This document shows positions 41,441-49,368 of a stretch of DNA of 64,000 nt, piece after piece. The stretch lies in contig CAZTPF010000004.1 of NCBI GenBank assembly GCA_964614655.1, forward strand, positions 1-64,000, written 5' to 3'. Made by a program: the position numbers and the translations under genes. Source of the DNA: Casp-actino8 sp964614655. Lineage in GTDB: Bacteria > Actinomycetota > Acidimicrobiia > Acidimicrobiales > Ilumatobacteraceae. Numbering within the stretch: the stretch's first letter is position 1; every line of letters starts with the position of its first letter. The notes beneath the pieces are model-generated. The model searched no databases. It saw only the letters and a program-made list of their open reading frames with translations, and was not told where the DNA came from.

Positions 41441-42907
41441 TCAGTCGGCGATGTCGGTCCCCGCCGCTTCGGCAGCTGCGGTGTCGGTGGTCGTCGTGTC
41501 GGCGACAGGGGTCTCGGCGGACGGCGCGTCCGGAGCCGGTGTCTCGGTCGATTCGGCGACCGGGGTCGTGGGCGCTGGGTTCTCGGATGCTGAAGTCTCG
41601 GCGGCGGGGGGTGTCGGAACGTCGGCCGTGGCGGGCTTCGGCGGGATCCTGGGCGGAACCTTCTTGGCGACCGGCTTGGTCGGGCGAAGGGGCTTCGGAG
41701 TCGGGGCACCGGCCGCCACGGTCACACCGAACACGGCTGCGATTTGCGGCATCAGGGGTGCGAGTCGTTCGACCGTCTTGGTGAGTTCAGGTGAGACCGA
41801 CGACGGGGGAGCGGTCACCGCGAGTGTGGAGCGAACAGGAGAGAACGCGGCTGCTTCGAGGACGGCGATCCAGCGGTCGGCGAGAACGTCGGAGGTGAGG
41901 CTCGCTGCCGCAGCATCGGCGAGGCGACGCCCGAGATCGTCGGGGAAGATCGCACCGGCCTTGGGCGGTTGGCCGGCCAGTTTCAAGGCCCGAACGACGC
42001 GACCGACGCCGAGGGCGGCATCGATGTCGGACAACCAGAGCTGATAGTCGGCTTCGCTTCGTGTCGCAAGCCCGGCCTTCAACTCGGCTGACAACGCTCG
42101 ACACGAATCGTCGCGTTCGATGGCCGGATCGTTGGCGGCGGCCACGACGCTGCGCAGATCACGTAGGTCGAGAGTGTCGAGGTCTCGTTTGGCGGCTTCG
42201 GCGCGGTCGAGCCAGTCGGCCACGCGCAACTTGGGCAGGAGGTCCTGGGCCATCTGCACCACGCTCTGTTCGGGCATGGTGGGCTTGCCCTCGGCGGCCA
42301 AGGCTTCATTCGCGGTCTTCAGGCGCTGGCGAACGGCCTGCATTCCTTGCAGAGCGAGTTCGGCGATCGGACGCTGGTTCTCGGGGATGTCGGCCAGAAC
42401 CGCACGCCGGTGCTGCGAGCCGGCCTTCAATCGCTTGGGCTTCGGGCGGGCGGGCAGTTCGGGCGGAGCTTCGAAGCGTGGGCGCCGGGGACGATCGGGA
42501 CGACCTTCGCGACGTTCGCGACGTTCGCCGTCTCGCGCCTCGCGCGTGCGGCCGTCGCCGTCGTTGCGTCGCCGACGGTCACCGGAATCGCCTCGACGCG
42601 GACCACGACTTCCGGAACGCTCGCGACGCGCCAGCTGTTGGGTCACGGCCTGGAACGGTTCGTCGGAGCCGATCAGCGACAGCGTCTCGATCTTGTTCAC
42701 ACGTGTGCGACCCGACACCACGGCGGTGACTTCGATGCCGTCGATGTCGAACTCGGCGTCGACTTTCACGACGTCGCCGGCCTTGGCATCGGCGGGCAGA
42801 AGTGCTCCGTCGAGGACACCCTTGGGTTCACGTGCACCGGCGGCTCGCCACGTCCAGGTGCCGTCGGGACGGGCACTCGTGAGTTCGATGTCGATCCGGC
42901 GGGACAT
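41441..42907 (-). CDS. Uncharacterised 488-residue protein with Arg-rich linker and low-complexity tail
   Basis: No family recognised. Residues 1-85 form a small beta domain (RIDIELTSARPDGTWTWRA, with VDAEFDIDGIEVTAVV), followed by an Arg/Asp/Gly-rich linker about 95-150 (RRERSGSRGPRRG, DRRRRNDGDGR), a helical central domain about 165-385 (LALQGMQAVRQRL, LPKLRVADWLDRAEAAKR), and a Pro/Ala/Thr-rich tail about 385-488. The Arg-rich linker suggests nucleic-acid binding. TAGGGT lies 8 nt before the ATG at 42907. It is divergent from the gamma carbonic anhydrase gene. The frame continues upstream to 43288 without homology. Confidence 0.65.
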   Translation of the reverse strand: MSRRIDIELTSARPDGTWTWRAAGAREPKGVLDGALLPADAKAGDVVKVDAEFDIDGIEVTAVVSGRTRVNKIETLSLIGSDEPFQAVTQQLARRERSGSRGPRRGDSGDRRRRNDGDGRTREARDGERRERREGRPDRPRRPRFEAPPELPARPKPKRLKAGSQHRRAVLADIPENQRPIAELALQGMQAVRQRLKTANEALAAEGKPTMPEQSVVQMAQDLLPKLRVADWLDRAEAAKRDLDTLDLRDLRSVVAAANDPAIERDDSCRALSAELKAGLATRSEADYQLWLSDIDAALGVGRVVRALKLAGQPPKAGAIFPDDLGRRLADAAAASLTSDVLADRWIAVLEAAAFSPVRSTLAVTAPPSSVSPELTKTVERLAPLMPQIAAVFGVTVAAGAPTPKPLRPTKPVAKKVPPRIPPKPATADVPTPPAAETSASENPAPTTPVAESTETPAPDAPSAETPVADTTTTDTAAAEAAGTDIAD

Positions 42908-42914
42908 GGGTCGT

Positions 42915-42920
42915 GACCCT
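42915..42920 (-). promoter_or_regulatory. -10 TAGGGT upstream of uncharacterised gene
   Basis: Minus-strand TAGGGT is near 8 nt before the ATG at 42907, one position longer than the usual leaderless spacing. Confidence 0.4.
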
Positions 42921-42961
42921 ATCGGGAATCGGTGTTCGGTCCGTGATCGGTGCTCGCGATG

Positions 42962-42967
42962 TAGCGT
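42962..42967 (+). promoter_or_regulatory. Leaderless -10 TAGCGT for gamma carbonic anhydrase
   Basis: TAGCGT ends 6 nt before the ATG at 42974. Confidence 0.55.
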
Positions 42968-42973
42968 TTGGCG

Positions 42974-43492
42974 ATGCCCATCTACGCCCTCGGAGACGTC
43001 GAGCCGACGATCCATCCCGACGCCTACGTCCACCCCGATGCCGTCGTCATCGGTCGGGTGTCCGTGGGTGCCGGCAGCTCGATCTGGCCGGGGGCGGTGT
43101 TGCGAGGCGACGACGGCGACATCGTCATCGGTGACCGAACGTCGGTGCAGGACGGGTGCGTCCTGCACACCACCTACGTGTTCCCGACGATCGTGGGCGA
43201 CGACTGCGTGATCGGCCACATGGTCCACCTCGAAGGCTGCACGATCGAAAATCGATGTCTGGTGGGCAACGGTTCCATCGTCATGCATCAGGTGAAGGTG
43301 TGCACCGGATCGGTCGTGGCGGCCAACAGTGTGCTCTTGAACGGAACCGAAGTGCCGAGTGGCGCGTTGGCCGCCGGTTCACCCGCGGTGATCAAACCGG
43401 GCAAGGCGCGACTGGCCGAGATCGACCTGGCCGTCGAGTCGTACGTACAGCGCGCGGCGCGGTTCCGACGCGACTTGCGCCGTGTCGACTGA
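42974..43492 (+). CDS. Gamma-class carbonic anhydrase-like left-handed beta-helix protein
   Basis: A 172-residue hexapeptide-repeat protein: repeats such as HPDAYVHPDAVVIGRVSVGAGSSIWPGAVLRGD, then metal-binding His in DGCVLHTT, VIGHMVHLEGC and VIGHMVH. Related proteins hydrate CO2 or act as acetyltransferases; the metal His pattern favours the former. ATG 42974 is preferred over TTG 42968 by the leaderless -10. It overlaps the prmA start by 11 bp. Confidence 0.87.
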   Translation: MPIYALGDVEPTIHPDAYVHPDAVVIGRVSVGAGSSIWPGAVLRGDDGDIVIGDRTSVQDGCVLHTTYVFPTIVGDDCVIGHMVHLEGCTIENRCLVGNGSIVMHQVKVCTGSVVAANSVLLNGTEVPSGALAAGSPAVIKPGKARLAEIDLAVESYVQRAARFRRDLRRVD

Positions 43493-44351
43493 CGGCATCG
43501 TGTCGCCTGACGGCCTTCCGTCGACTGTCGACGGGGTGTCACGCGGCGTTCGAATCGAGGTCGGCTCCGACGACGTCGAGATCGTGAGCGACGTTTTGTG
43601 GTCGCTCGGTGCCACGGCGGTCTCGGAGGAATGGCGTCCCGGCGACGTCGTGGTGCTGCGAACCTCGTTCGGTGGCGACGACGAGCGAATCGATCGACTT
43701 CTCGCCGAGAGGCTTCCGAACGTCGCGTGGTCGCACGAGGATCTCGACGTCGACGTGGCCGAGACGTGGAAGCGTTTCGCCGAGCCGACGGCGATCGGCG
43801 ATCGCCTCTGGATCAGACCGTCGTGGAACGACACGCCACTTCCGGACGATGCCGTGGTCGTCTCGATCGATCCGGGAGCGACGTTCGGGATGGGCGATCA
43901 TCCGACGACGCGAGGTTGCCTCGCGCTGCTCGCCGATTCGATCGTGGCGGGGGAGTCGGTCCTCGACGTCGGTTGCGGGAGCGGCGTCCTCGGAATCGGT
44001 GCGTTGGTTCTCGGGGCCGGTACGGCCCTCGGAGTCGACATCACCCCGGCGTGCCTCGAGACGTCCCGAGCCAACGCCGAGCGAAACGACGTCTCCGATC
44101 GATGGTGGGTGACCACCGAACCGGTGGAGACGATCGGACGACGGTACGACACCGTCGTGGCCAACATCTTGGCGCCGGTGCTGATCGACCTCGCTCCTCA
44201 TCTGGTGCGCTTGTCGGCGCGTCGCATCATCGTCAGTGGCTTGCTCGAGTCGCGTGAGGGCCACGTCGTGGAATCGCTCGCCCCATTCGTCGAAAGTCGA
44301 CGGGTGGTCGTGGACGGATGGGTGTCGATCGAACTCGTTCGCGCCGACTGA
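43482..44351 (+). CDS. prmA: Ribosomal protein L11 methyltransferase (PrmA-like)
   Basis: A 289-residue SAM-dependent methyltransferase. N-terminal substrate domain (about 20-95), then DPGATFGMGDHPTTR, the SAM motif I VLDVGCGSGVLGIGALVLGAG, VVANILAPVLIDLA (the conserved NIL motif) and ending SGLLESREGHV. It methylates L11 lysines or N terminus. GTG 43482 overlaps the preceding gene by 11 bp; translationally coupled. Some members act on other ribosomal or translation proteins. Confidence 0.85.
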   Translation: MSTDGIVSPDGLPSTVDGVSRGVRIEVGSDDVEIVSDVLWSLGATAVSEEWRPGDVVVLRTSFGGDDERIDRLLAERLPNVAWSHEDLDVDVAETWKRFAEPTAIGDRLWIRPSWNDTPLPDDAVVVSIDPGATFGMGDHPTTRGCLALLADSIVAGESVLDVGCGSGVLGIGALVLGAGTALGVDITPACLETSRANAERNDVSDRWWVTTEPVETIGRRYDTVVANILAPVLIDLAPHLVRLSARRIIVSGLLESREGHVVESLAPFVESRRVVVDGWVSIELVRAD

Positions 44352-44362
44352 TCGTCGAGATT

Positions 44363-45250
44363 TCAGCGTTCGACGAGGGTGTCGATCTGTTCGGCGGTGG
44401 GAAGTGATGGAACGGCGCCGTGTCGGGTGGCGGCCAATGCTCCGGCGGCCGCGGCTCGGCGGGCGGCCGTGACCACGTCACTACCGGCGGCGAGGGACGC
44501 GGCGAGAGCTCCGCAGGCTGCGTCGCCGGCACCAGTGGTGTCGACGGCTCGAACGGCGTAGGGAGGGATCTCGACGGCACCGTCTCGGGTCACGACCCTG
44601 ATGCCGCGTGCACCGAGGGTGACGACGACGGTGGACACGCCGGCGTCGAGCAGAGCCGACGTCCCTCCAAGTTGGGCGACTTCGGTCTGGTTGGGAACGA
44701 TGACATCGCAGAGCGGTAGCAGACCAGGCGGCAACGCGGCGGCCGGCGCCGGATTCAAGATGGTGATCGCGCCGGCGAGTCGAGCGACGGCGAAGGCGGC
44801 CTCCACTGCGTCGAGCGGGATCTCCAGTTGGGCGAGGACGACCCGCGTATCGGACAGAACCGAGCGATGGTCGTCGACCACGCCGATGCCGAGACGATGA
44901 TTGGCGCCGGGTACGACGACGATCGAGTTCTCGGCGTCGTCGTCGACCGAGATGAGAGCACGTCCGGTGGGTGCGCTCACGTCGACGGTGTAGTTCTCGA
45001 TTCCCTCGTCGGCGAGCACGCGGTGGAGGACGTCGCCCGCGCCGTCGCGCCCGAGGCAGCCGATGAACGCAGTACGCGCGCCCGAACGGCGACACGCCAC
45101 CGCCTGGTTGAGTCCCTTGCCGCCGGCATGCTCGGCGTAGCCGGTCGCGATGACGGTTTCACCCGGTTCGGCGAGGTGTCCGACATTGGCCACCAGATCG
45201 AGATTGGCGCTTCCGATCACGACCACGTCGAACGTTCGCGGGGAGGTCAC
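44363..45250 (-). CDS. rbsK: PfkB-family sugar kinase (ribokinase-like)
   Basis: A 295-residue ribokinase-fold carbohydrate kinase. N-terminal VIGSANLDLV and AEHAGGKGLNQAVA, and the C-terminal signature VDTTGAGDAACGAL with catalytic Asp. The substrate is probably ribose or a related sugar; deoxyribose, fructose or adenosine cannot be excluded. GTG 45250 begins VTSPRTFDVV and follows TACACT by 6 nt; extension to 45295 is rejected. No sugar transporter is adjacent. Confidence 0.9.
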   Translation of the reverse strand: MTSPRTFDVVVIGSANLDLVANVGHLAEPGETVIATGYAEHAGGKGLNQAVACRRSGARTAFIGCLGRDGAGDVLHRVLADEGIENYTVDVSAPTGRALISVDDDAENSIVVVPGANHRLGIGVVDDHRSVLSDTRVVLAQLEIPLDAVEAAFAVARLAGAITILNPAPAAALPPGLLPLCDVIVPNQTEVAQLGGTSALLDAGVSTVVVTLGARGIRVVTRDGAVEIPPYAVRAVDTTGAGDAACGALAASLAAGSDVVTAARRAAAAGALAATRHGAVPSLPTAEQIDTLVER

Positions 45251-45256
45251 GTCGTG

Positions 45257-45262
45257 AGTGTA
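45257..45262 (-). promoter_or_regulatory. Leaderless -10 TACACT for ribokinase-like gene
   Basis: Minus-strand TACACT ends 6 nt before the GTG at 45250; it lies within the 3' end region upstream gene spacer. Confidence 0.45.
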
Positions 45263-45275
45263 GGTCGGTGGTGAG

Positions 45276-46343
45276 TCACCCGTGCCCGGTCGCACGAAGG
45301 AGCGGCGTCACGTCGAGGTCGTCGCACGCCGGCAGGTACACGCGAGTGGCGTCGTTGCGGAACTTGGCGCACAGATCGGGGCGGAAGAAACGTGCTCCCT
45401 CGCGAACCACGTAGTTCAGGACGAAGAAACGGTAGGCCTCGGGAAGGAAGCGGATCTCCTCGGCCGAAAGAGGTGCGACCTCGTGGTAGGCGCGCACGAA
45501 CTCGACGAAATGGGGTTCGACCAACGTGTGAGGGGAGTAGGTCCAGTGGGAGCGATCGCCGGTGGCCGACGAGACCCGCGACAGGAAATAGAAGTCGAGC
45601 AGCCGCGACTCGACGCGGAACCAGTCGTAGTCCCAACGGCTGAAGAGGTCGAACTCGCCGTCGGCGTCGAACTTCACCGAGAAGTTGCCGAGGTTCCAGT
45701 CGACCAGTACCGGGATTCGATTCCAGGAGTCGTAGCGAATGCGTTCGAGCTCGAGCAGGAAATGATGAGTGTGGCGCCACAGCACACCGATGCTCTCGGG
45801 CGGAAGATCGAAATTCCGCGGTGCGAACGGACTCGAGAGCAGATCGAGGAGATGAATGGCGTCCGACTTGATGGAGTTCGACGTGGCGGGGACCTGCGGC
45901 GCGATACGCGCACATTCGAGATGGAAGCGGGCCATGCCTCGGGCCAGGCAGCGAATCTGGTCGAGGTCGAGTCGCGGGGGCAGCGAATCGGCGCGAGGTG
46001 CTTCGTCGTAGAACGCGACCCAGCGATGTTGGTCGTACCACGTGAACGGGCGACGACCGAGGGGAGTGTCGACACCGAGGACCGGAGCCAGAAAGCTGCG
46101 AAACGGTCCGTCGGCGAGCAGTTCGGTGCAGCGGAACAGTCGATCGTGGTCTTCGGCGAACAGGAAGTAGGAGCCGTAGTTCGACACCTTTCCGAACACG
46201 ACGCTTCCGTCGTCGAGGTGCAGTCGGTAGACCGTGTTGGTGGAGACGCGGGGGCTCGTGTCGTCGACAGCGACGATGTCACGCCGGTCGCCGTAGGAAC
46301 TCCAGGCTGCGTGCAGAGCGGCCCGATTGTCGTCGAAGTTCAC
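45276..46343 (-). CDS. Aminoglycoside-phosphotransferase/kinase-fold protein
   Basis: A 355-residue protein with an atypical kinase fold. Visible: a glycine-poor N-lobe (TVYRLHLDDGSVVFGKVSNYGS) with Lys, a catalytic-loop variant VLVDWNLGNF (Asp and Asn retained, the usual HGD lost) and a metal-binding WDYDWFR. Several APH/HSK2-like families have similar loops, and phosphorylated substrates include small molecules, sugars or peptides. GTG 46343 (cac) is the start. It ends 25 bp before the ribokinase-like gene's start and could be in the same transcript. Confidence 0.65.
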   Translation of the reverse strand: MNFDDNRAALHAAWSSYGDRRDIVAVDDTSPRVSTNTVYRLHLDDGSVVFGKVSNYGSYFLFAEDHDRLFRCTELLADGPFRSFLAPVLGVDTPLGRRPFTWYDQHRWVAFYDEAPRADSLPPRLDLDQIRCLARGMARFHLECARIAPQVPATSNSIKSDAIHLLDLLSSPFAPRNFDLPPESIGVLWRHTHHFLLELERIRYDSWNRIPVLVDWNLGNFSVKFDADGEFDLFSRWDYDWFRVESRLLDFYFLSRVSSATGDRSHWTYSPHTLVEPHFVEFVRAYHEVAPLSAEEIRFLPEAYRFFVLNYVVREGARFFRPDLCAKFRNDATRVYLPACDDLDVTPLLRATGHG

Positions 46344-46367
46344 GACGACAGTGTCGCACGCCCGCGG

Positions 46368-46694
46368 TCAGCCGACAGCGCGTATCCCGATCGGCGCGAT
46401 GAGGCGGAAGCCAGCGTTATGGCGCTCTTCTTCGCTTTCGCCGCCCCAGAGGCCGTACTCGTGGTGTTCGCGTGCGTACTCGCGGCAGGTGGACGACACG
46501 CGGCAGGAGCGACAGACGTCTCGCGCTTCGGCCTCGCGTCGTTCGCGTGCCTGGGGACGTTCGGCGGTGGACGGGAAGAAGAGGTGGGTCATTCCCCGGC
46601 AGGCGGCCGAGTTCATCCATCGATCGTCGGTGCGACGACGAGTGACGACGATCTCGACGGCGAGTTGGCGCTCGAATGACGGTGCAGGATTCAC
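46368..46694 (-). CDS. whiB: WhiB-family iron-sulfur transcription regulator
   Basis: A 108-residue Wbl protein. Iron-sulfur ligands: Cys in SAACRGM and the triplet CRSCRVSSTC (C-x2-C-x5-C), followed by GLWGGESEEER, the glycine-rich turn of the family. These redox-responsive proteins bind sigma factor region 4. GTG 46694 is chosen; GTG 46709 five codons upstream is in frame too. A hairpin lies 50 nt upstream. Transcription follows threonine aldolase on the same strand, but a separate promoter (TATTTT, minus strand 46766-46771) is likely. Confidence 0.85.
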   Translation of the reverse strand: MNPAPSFERQLAVEIVVTRRRTDDRWMNSAACRGMTHLFFPSTAERPQARERREAEARDVCRSCRVSSTCREYAREHHEYGLWGGESEEERHNAGFRLIAPIGIRAVG

Positions 46695-46742
46695 GACACG
46701 TTCCCCCACGACATGACCCCCATGTGCGAACGGCTGGACGCC

Positions 46743-46760
46743 GGTCGCCCCCCGGCGACC
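46743..46760 (-). terminator. Perfect 7-bp hairpin between threonine aldolase and whiB
   Basis: GGTCGCC-CCCC-GGCGACC on the plus strand, identical in stem on the minus strand. It lies 66 bp past the threonine aldolase stop and in the whiB leader, so it may terminate the former, attenuate the latter, or be a protein-binding site. No T-run follows. Confidence 0.35.
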
Positions 46761-46825
46761 CCCTGAAAATAGATCGGGGGTCGACCGTCGGCCAGAGTCG
46801 GCCGTGTGACGTGGGTCGTCCCAGG

Positions 46826-47878
46826 TCAGAGACGGGAGGCGAAGTGGCGCAGGCCGGAGGCGAACTGTTCGATGTCGGCGGCTTCGGTGTCCCAGGCGGT
46901 CATCCAACGCACCTGGGGGAGTTCCCAGTCGTAGAAGAACGACCAGGCGCGGACCGCTTCTCGCAGAGTGGGGTCGAGCGTCGGGAAGATGCTGTTGACC
47001 GCCGGCGCCGGACCGCGGTCGACGCCGGGAATACCGTCGAGCGAGTCGTGGAGCACCCGACAGGATTCGTTGGCGCGACGGGCGTTGTCGATCCAGAGGT
47101 CGTCGGTGAACAAGGCGAGGAACTGAGCCGAGACGTAGCGCATCTTCGACGGAAGCTGGGTGATCTGTTTACGGACGTAAGGAGCGGAAGCGGCGAGTGA
47201 TGGATCGAGGAACACCACCGCTTCGCCGTACATGGCTCCGTTCTTCGCGCCACCGAACGACACCACGTCGACACCGGCGTCGACCGTGAACGAGCGCAAC
47301 GCATCGACCGTTCCACCGAGCGCCGCGCAGGCGTTGGCGATACGCGCGCCATCGAGGTGCACCTTCATTCCCATCCGATGCGCGGTGTCGGCGAGGACTG
47401 CGATCTCGTCGGGCGTGTAGAGCGTTCCCCACTCGGTGCTCTGGGTGATCGACAGCACGCTCGGCTGGACGTGATGGACGACGCCGGTGAAGTGGGCGAA
47501 TTCGGACACCTGTTCGGGGGAGATCTTGCCCGCCGTGTGGGGGACGTCGAGCAGCTTCGCACCGAGCACGAATTCGGGTGCCCCGGTCTCGTCGAGATTG
47601 ATGTGGGAGGCGTCGGTGCAGACCACGGCCCCGGCGGGGGACAGGAGGGACGCGAGGGCCAGCACGTTGGCGCCCGTTCCGCCCCAAACCATCAACGACT
47701 CGACGTGTCGACCGAACAAGTCGTCGAAACGTCGGGCGGCCGCCTGCGTCCACGGATCGTCGCCGTACGCCACCGCGTGTCCGGAATTGGCCTCGATCAA
47801 GGCCTCCAGAACCTTGGGATGGACCGACGCGTTGTTGTCGCTCGCGAAACGGCGCTCGGGTGCGGGGGGCGTCGACAT
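46826..47878 (-). CDS. ltaE: Low-specificity L-threonine aldolase
   Basis: A 350-residue fold-type I PLP enzyme (beta-eliminating lyase family) splitting threonine or allo-threonine into glycine and acetaldehyde. The PLP lysine lies in SFGGAKNGAMYGE, with the N-terminal SDNNASVHPKVLEAL and HLDGARIANACAALG as landmarks. It feeds glycine to the cleavage system encoded from 50205 onward, which is a reasonable pathway link. ATG 47878 is 6 nt after CAGACT, a near match of the leaderless -10; an extension to 48304 is rejected. Divergent from the zinc-finger gene. Confidence 0.9.
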   Translation of the reverse strand: MSTPPAPERRFASDNNASVHPKVLEALIEANSGHAVAYGDDPWTQAAARRFDDLFGRHVESLMVWGGTGANVLALASLLSPAGAVVCTDASHINLDETGAPEFVLGAKLLDVPHTAGKISPEQVSEFAHFTGVVHHVQPSVLSITQSTEWGTLYTPDEIAVLADTAHRMGMKVHLDGARIANACAALGGTVDALRSFTVDAGVDVVSFGGAKNGAMYGEAVVFLDPSLAASAPYVRKQITQLPSKMRYVSAQFLALFTDDLWIDNARRANESCRVLHDSLDGIPGVDRGPAPAVNSIFPTLDPTLREAVRAWSFFYDWELPQVRWMTAWDTEAADIEQFASGLRHFASRL

Positions 47879-47941
47879 GTCAACAGTCTGCTCGTTCCGA
47901 GCATCCGCGCGTCGTGTGACCTGACCGAGCATGATTTCGTC

Positions 47942-48313
47942 ATGACGAAATCGACCGTAGGGGGACGGGGGCGGGCGATCGACGCTCCGCGATGCCGTCA
48001 CTGCCGCCGCGTCATGGCCGAGCGGTCCGGACCCGGTCGGCCGAAGGAGTTCTGCAGTCAGGCGTGCCGTCAATGGGATTGGGTCGGACGTCAGAGAGCC
48101 CGAGAACTTCAGATCAGTGAGGACGAACTGATCGTGGCCCGTGCCGAACTCGACGCGCTGTACGACGAGTTGTACGTGTTGTCGTGTGCAGTGGCCGACA
48201 CCGAACGGGAGATCGCCGACCGGCGGGCGACGGTGACCTCGTTGCGGGAGGCCGTGGACTGGTTGCTCGATGCCGCCCGACCCCTTCATGAGCGGGTGGC
48301 ACAACGCCCATAA
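47942..48313 (+). CDS. Small CxxC...C-x3-C protein with coiled coil
   Basis: A 123-residue protein. N-terminal CRHCRRV ... FCSQACRQW resembles an MYM/FCS-type or TRASH-like zinc finger (C-x2-C ... C-x3-C). From about residue 60 to the end there is a predicted coiled coil with heptads (ELIVARAELDALYDELYVL). It could be a DNA- or protein-binding regulator. ATG 47942 follows CATGAT by 6 nt; the in-frame extension to 47357 is antisense to the threonine aldolase gene. No known family. Confidence 0.6.
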   Translation: MTKSTVGGRGRAIDAPRCRHCRRVMAERSGPGRPKEFCSQACRQWDWVGRQRARELQISEDELIVARAELDALYDELYVLSCAVADTEREIADRRATVTSLREAVDWLLDAARPLHERVAQRP

Positions 48314-48414
48314 TCTTCGTTATGTCACAAAAGGGTGACGGGAAAATGGCTGGTCAGGTCGAGCCGAATCTCTCCACTCCCCACTCGAAACGTGAGCTGG
48401 AGACGACGCGCAGT

Positions 48415-48795
48415 TCAGACGACGTCGAGCAGGTCGACGACGAAGACGAGAGTTTCACCGCCGGCGATGACGCCGCCGGCGCCGCGGCTTCCGTAGCCGA
48501 GGTGCGGCGGGATCGTGAGTCGACGTCGTCCCCCGACCCGCATGCCGGCCACACCTTGTTCCCATCCCCCGATCACTTCTCCGGCACCGAGACGGAAGCT
48601 GAAGGGTTGGCCTCGATCCCAGGAGGCGTCGAATTCGCGCCCGTTGCTCCAGGCGACTCCGACGTAGTGCATGACCGGCCGACAGCCGGCGGTGGCCTCG
48701 GCACCGTCGCCGACCGTGACGTCGTCGATCACGAGATCGGCGGGCGGAGTGCCCTCGGGAATGGTGATGGAGGGTTTGGTCGCGTCGTGAGCCAT
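48415..48795 (-). CDS. FKBP-type peptidyl-prolyl cis-trans isomerase
   Basis: A 126-residue single FKBP domain: AHYVG-like HYVGVAWSNGREFDASWDRGQPFSF and VIGGWEQGVAGMRVGGRRRLTIPPHLGYGSRG, with the active-site Tyr, Phe and Trp residues. It probably assists protein folding in the cytoplasm (no signal peptide). ATG 48795 follows TAAGGT by 6 nt. Its 3' end faces a small promoter-ORF on the plus strand (see findings). Confidence 0.93.
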   Translation of the reverse strand: MAHDATKPSITIPEGTPPADLVIDDVTVGDGAEATAGCRPVMHYVGVAWSNGREFDASWDRGQPFSFRLGAGEVIGGWEQGVAGMRVGGRRRLTIPPHLGYGSRGAGGVIAGGETLVFVVDLLDVV

Positions 48796-48801
48796 GGGGC
48801 G

Positions 48802-48807
48802 ACCTTA
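48802..48807 (-). promoter_or_regulatory. Leaderless -10 TAAGGT for FKBP gene
   Basis: Minus-strand TAAGGT ends 6 nt before the ATG at 48795. Confidence 0.6.
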
Positions 48808-48836
48808 GGCGTTCGGGAGTTCAGGTTCCGTTTCGG

Positions 48837-49265
48837 TCAGGTCGACTTCGGGCGCACGTAGGTCCCTTGGGCCACGGCGACCGGTTTGGAGGGGTCGTCG
48901 GTCCAGGCTTCGACCGTTCCCACGACGTTGCGGCCGGCGAGAGTGTGAATCGTCGCTCGCGCGCGAATGACCTCTCCCCTGGCCGGGCGCAGGAAGCGAA
49001 TGGACATCTCGCTCGTGAGGGTCATGGGTTCCATCGACGTGCAACTGAGCGCGGCGTAGAAGAGGGCGGCGTCGCAGATGCTGAACACGGTCGGTCCGCT
49101 GATGATCTTGCCCGGTCGGAGCATCTCGGAACTCGGATGCATCACCGCGACGGCTTCCCCGAAGGCCATGTGCTCGCAGGCGTTGGACGCTCCCCCGAAG
49201 TGTCCGCCGATGAAGGCGTTCATCTCGTCGACCGAGACCTTCGGCGCCTGTGTGTGATCCATCAT
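48837..49265 (-). CDS. PaaI-like hotdog-fold thioesterase
   Basis: A 142-residue hotdog protein of the 4HBT/PaaI family. The signature helix is ISGPTVFSICDAALFYAAL, with downstream RFLRPARGEVIRARATI and the terminal GTYVRPKS. It probably hydrolyses an acyl- or aryl-CoA. ATG 49265 has GAGGGGG 6 nt upstream, so this is a leadered gene and may be transcribed together with the SCO6745-like gene upstream. An alternate ORF to 49350 exists on the same strand in another frame. Confidence 0.82.
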   Translation of the reverse strand: MMDHTQAPKVSVDEMNAFIGGHFGGASNACEHMAFGEAVAVMHPSSEMLRPGKIISGPTVFSICDAALFYAALSCTSMEPMTLTSEMSIRFLRPARGEVIRARATIHTLAGRNVVGTVEAWTDDPSKPVAVAQGTYVRPKST

Positions 49266-49306
49266 GACGTCCCCCTCGACAGCCACCCCGCACAACGACG
49301 AAAACT

Positions 49307-49360
49307 GCCCACTCTGTTGCGTAAGTACCCGTATGTGAGCATTTGCGCAACAGGGTGGGC
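49307..49360. repeat. 15-bp inverted repeat (possible terminator or REP-like element)
   Basis: Arms GCCCACTCTGTTGCG (49307-49321) and CGCAACAGGGTGGGC (49346-49360) pair with one G-T-type mismatch around a 24-nt loop. It lies between the SCO6745-like gene and the thioesterase gene. It has no T-tract, so it is not a classical intrinsic terminator; a palindromic repeat family is possible. Confidence 0.7.
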
Positions 49361-49368
49361 GAATTTCA

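Noticed and set aside
48322..48861. A 180-codon frame opposite FKBP
   Set aside because: Beyond the first 30 residues it is antisense of FKBP; listed only as a weak signal.
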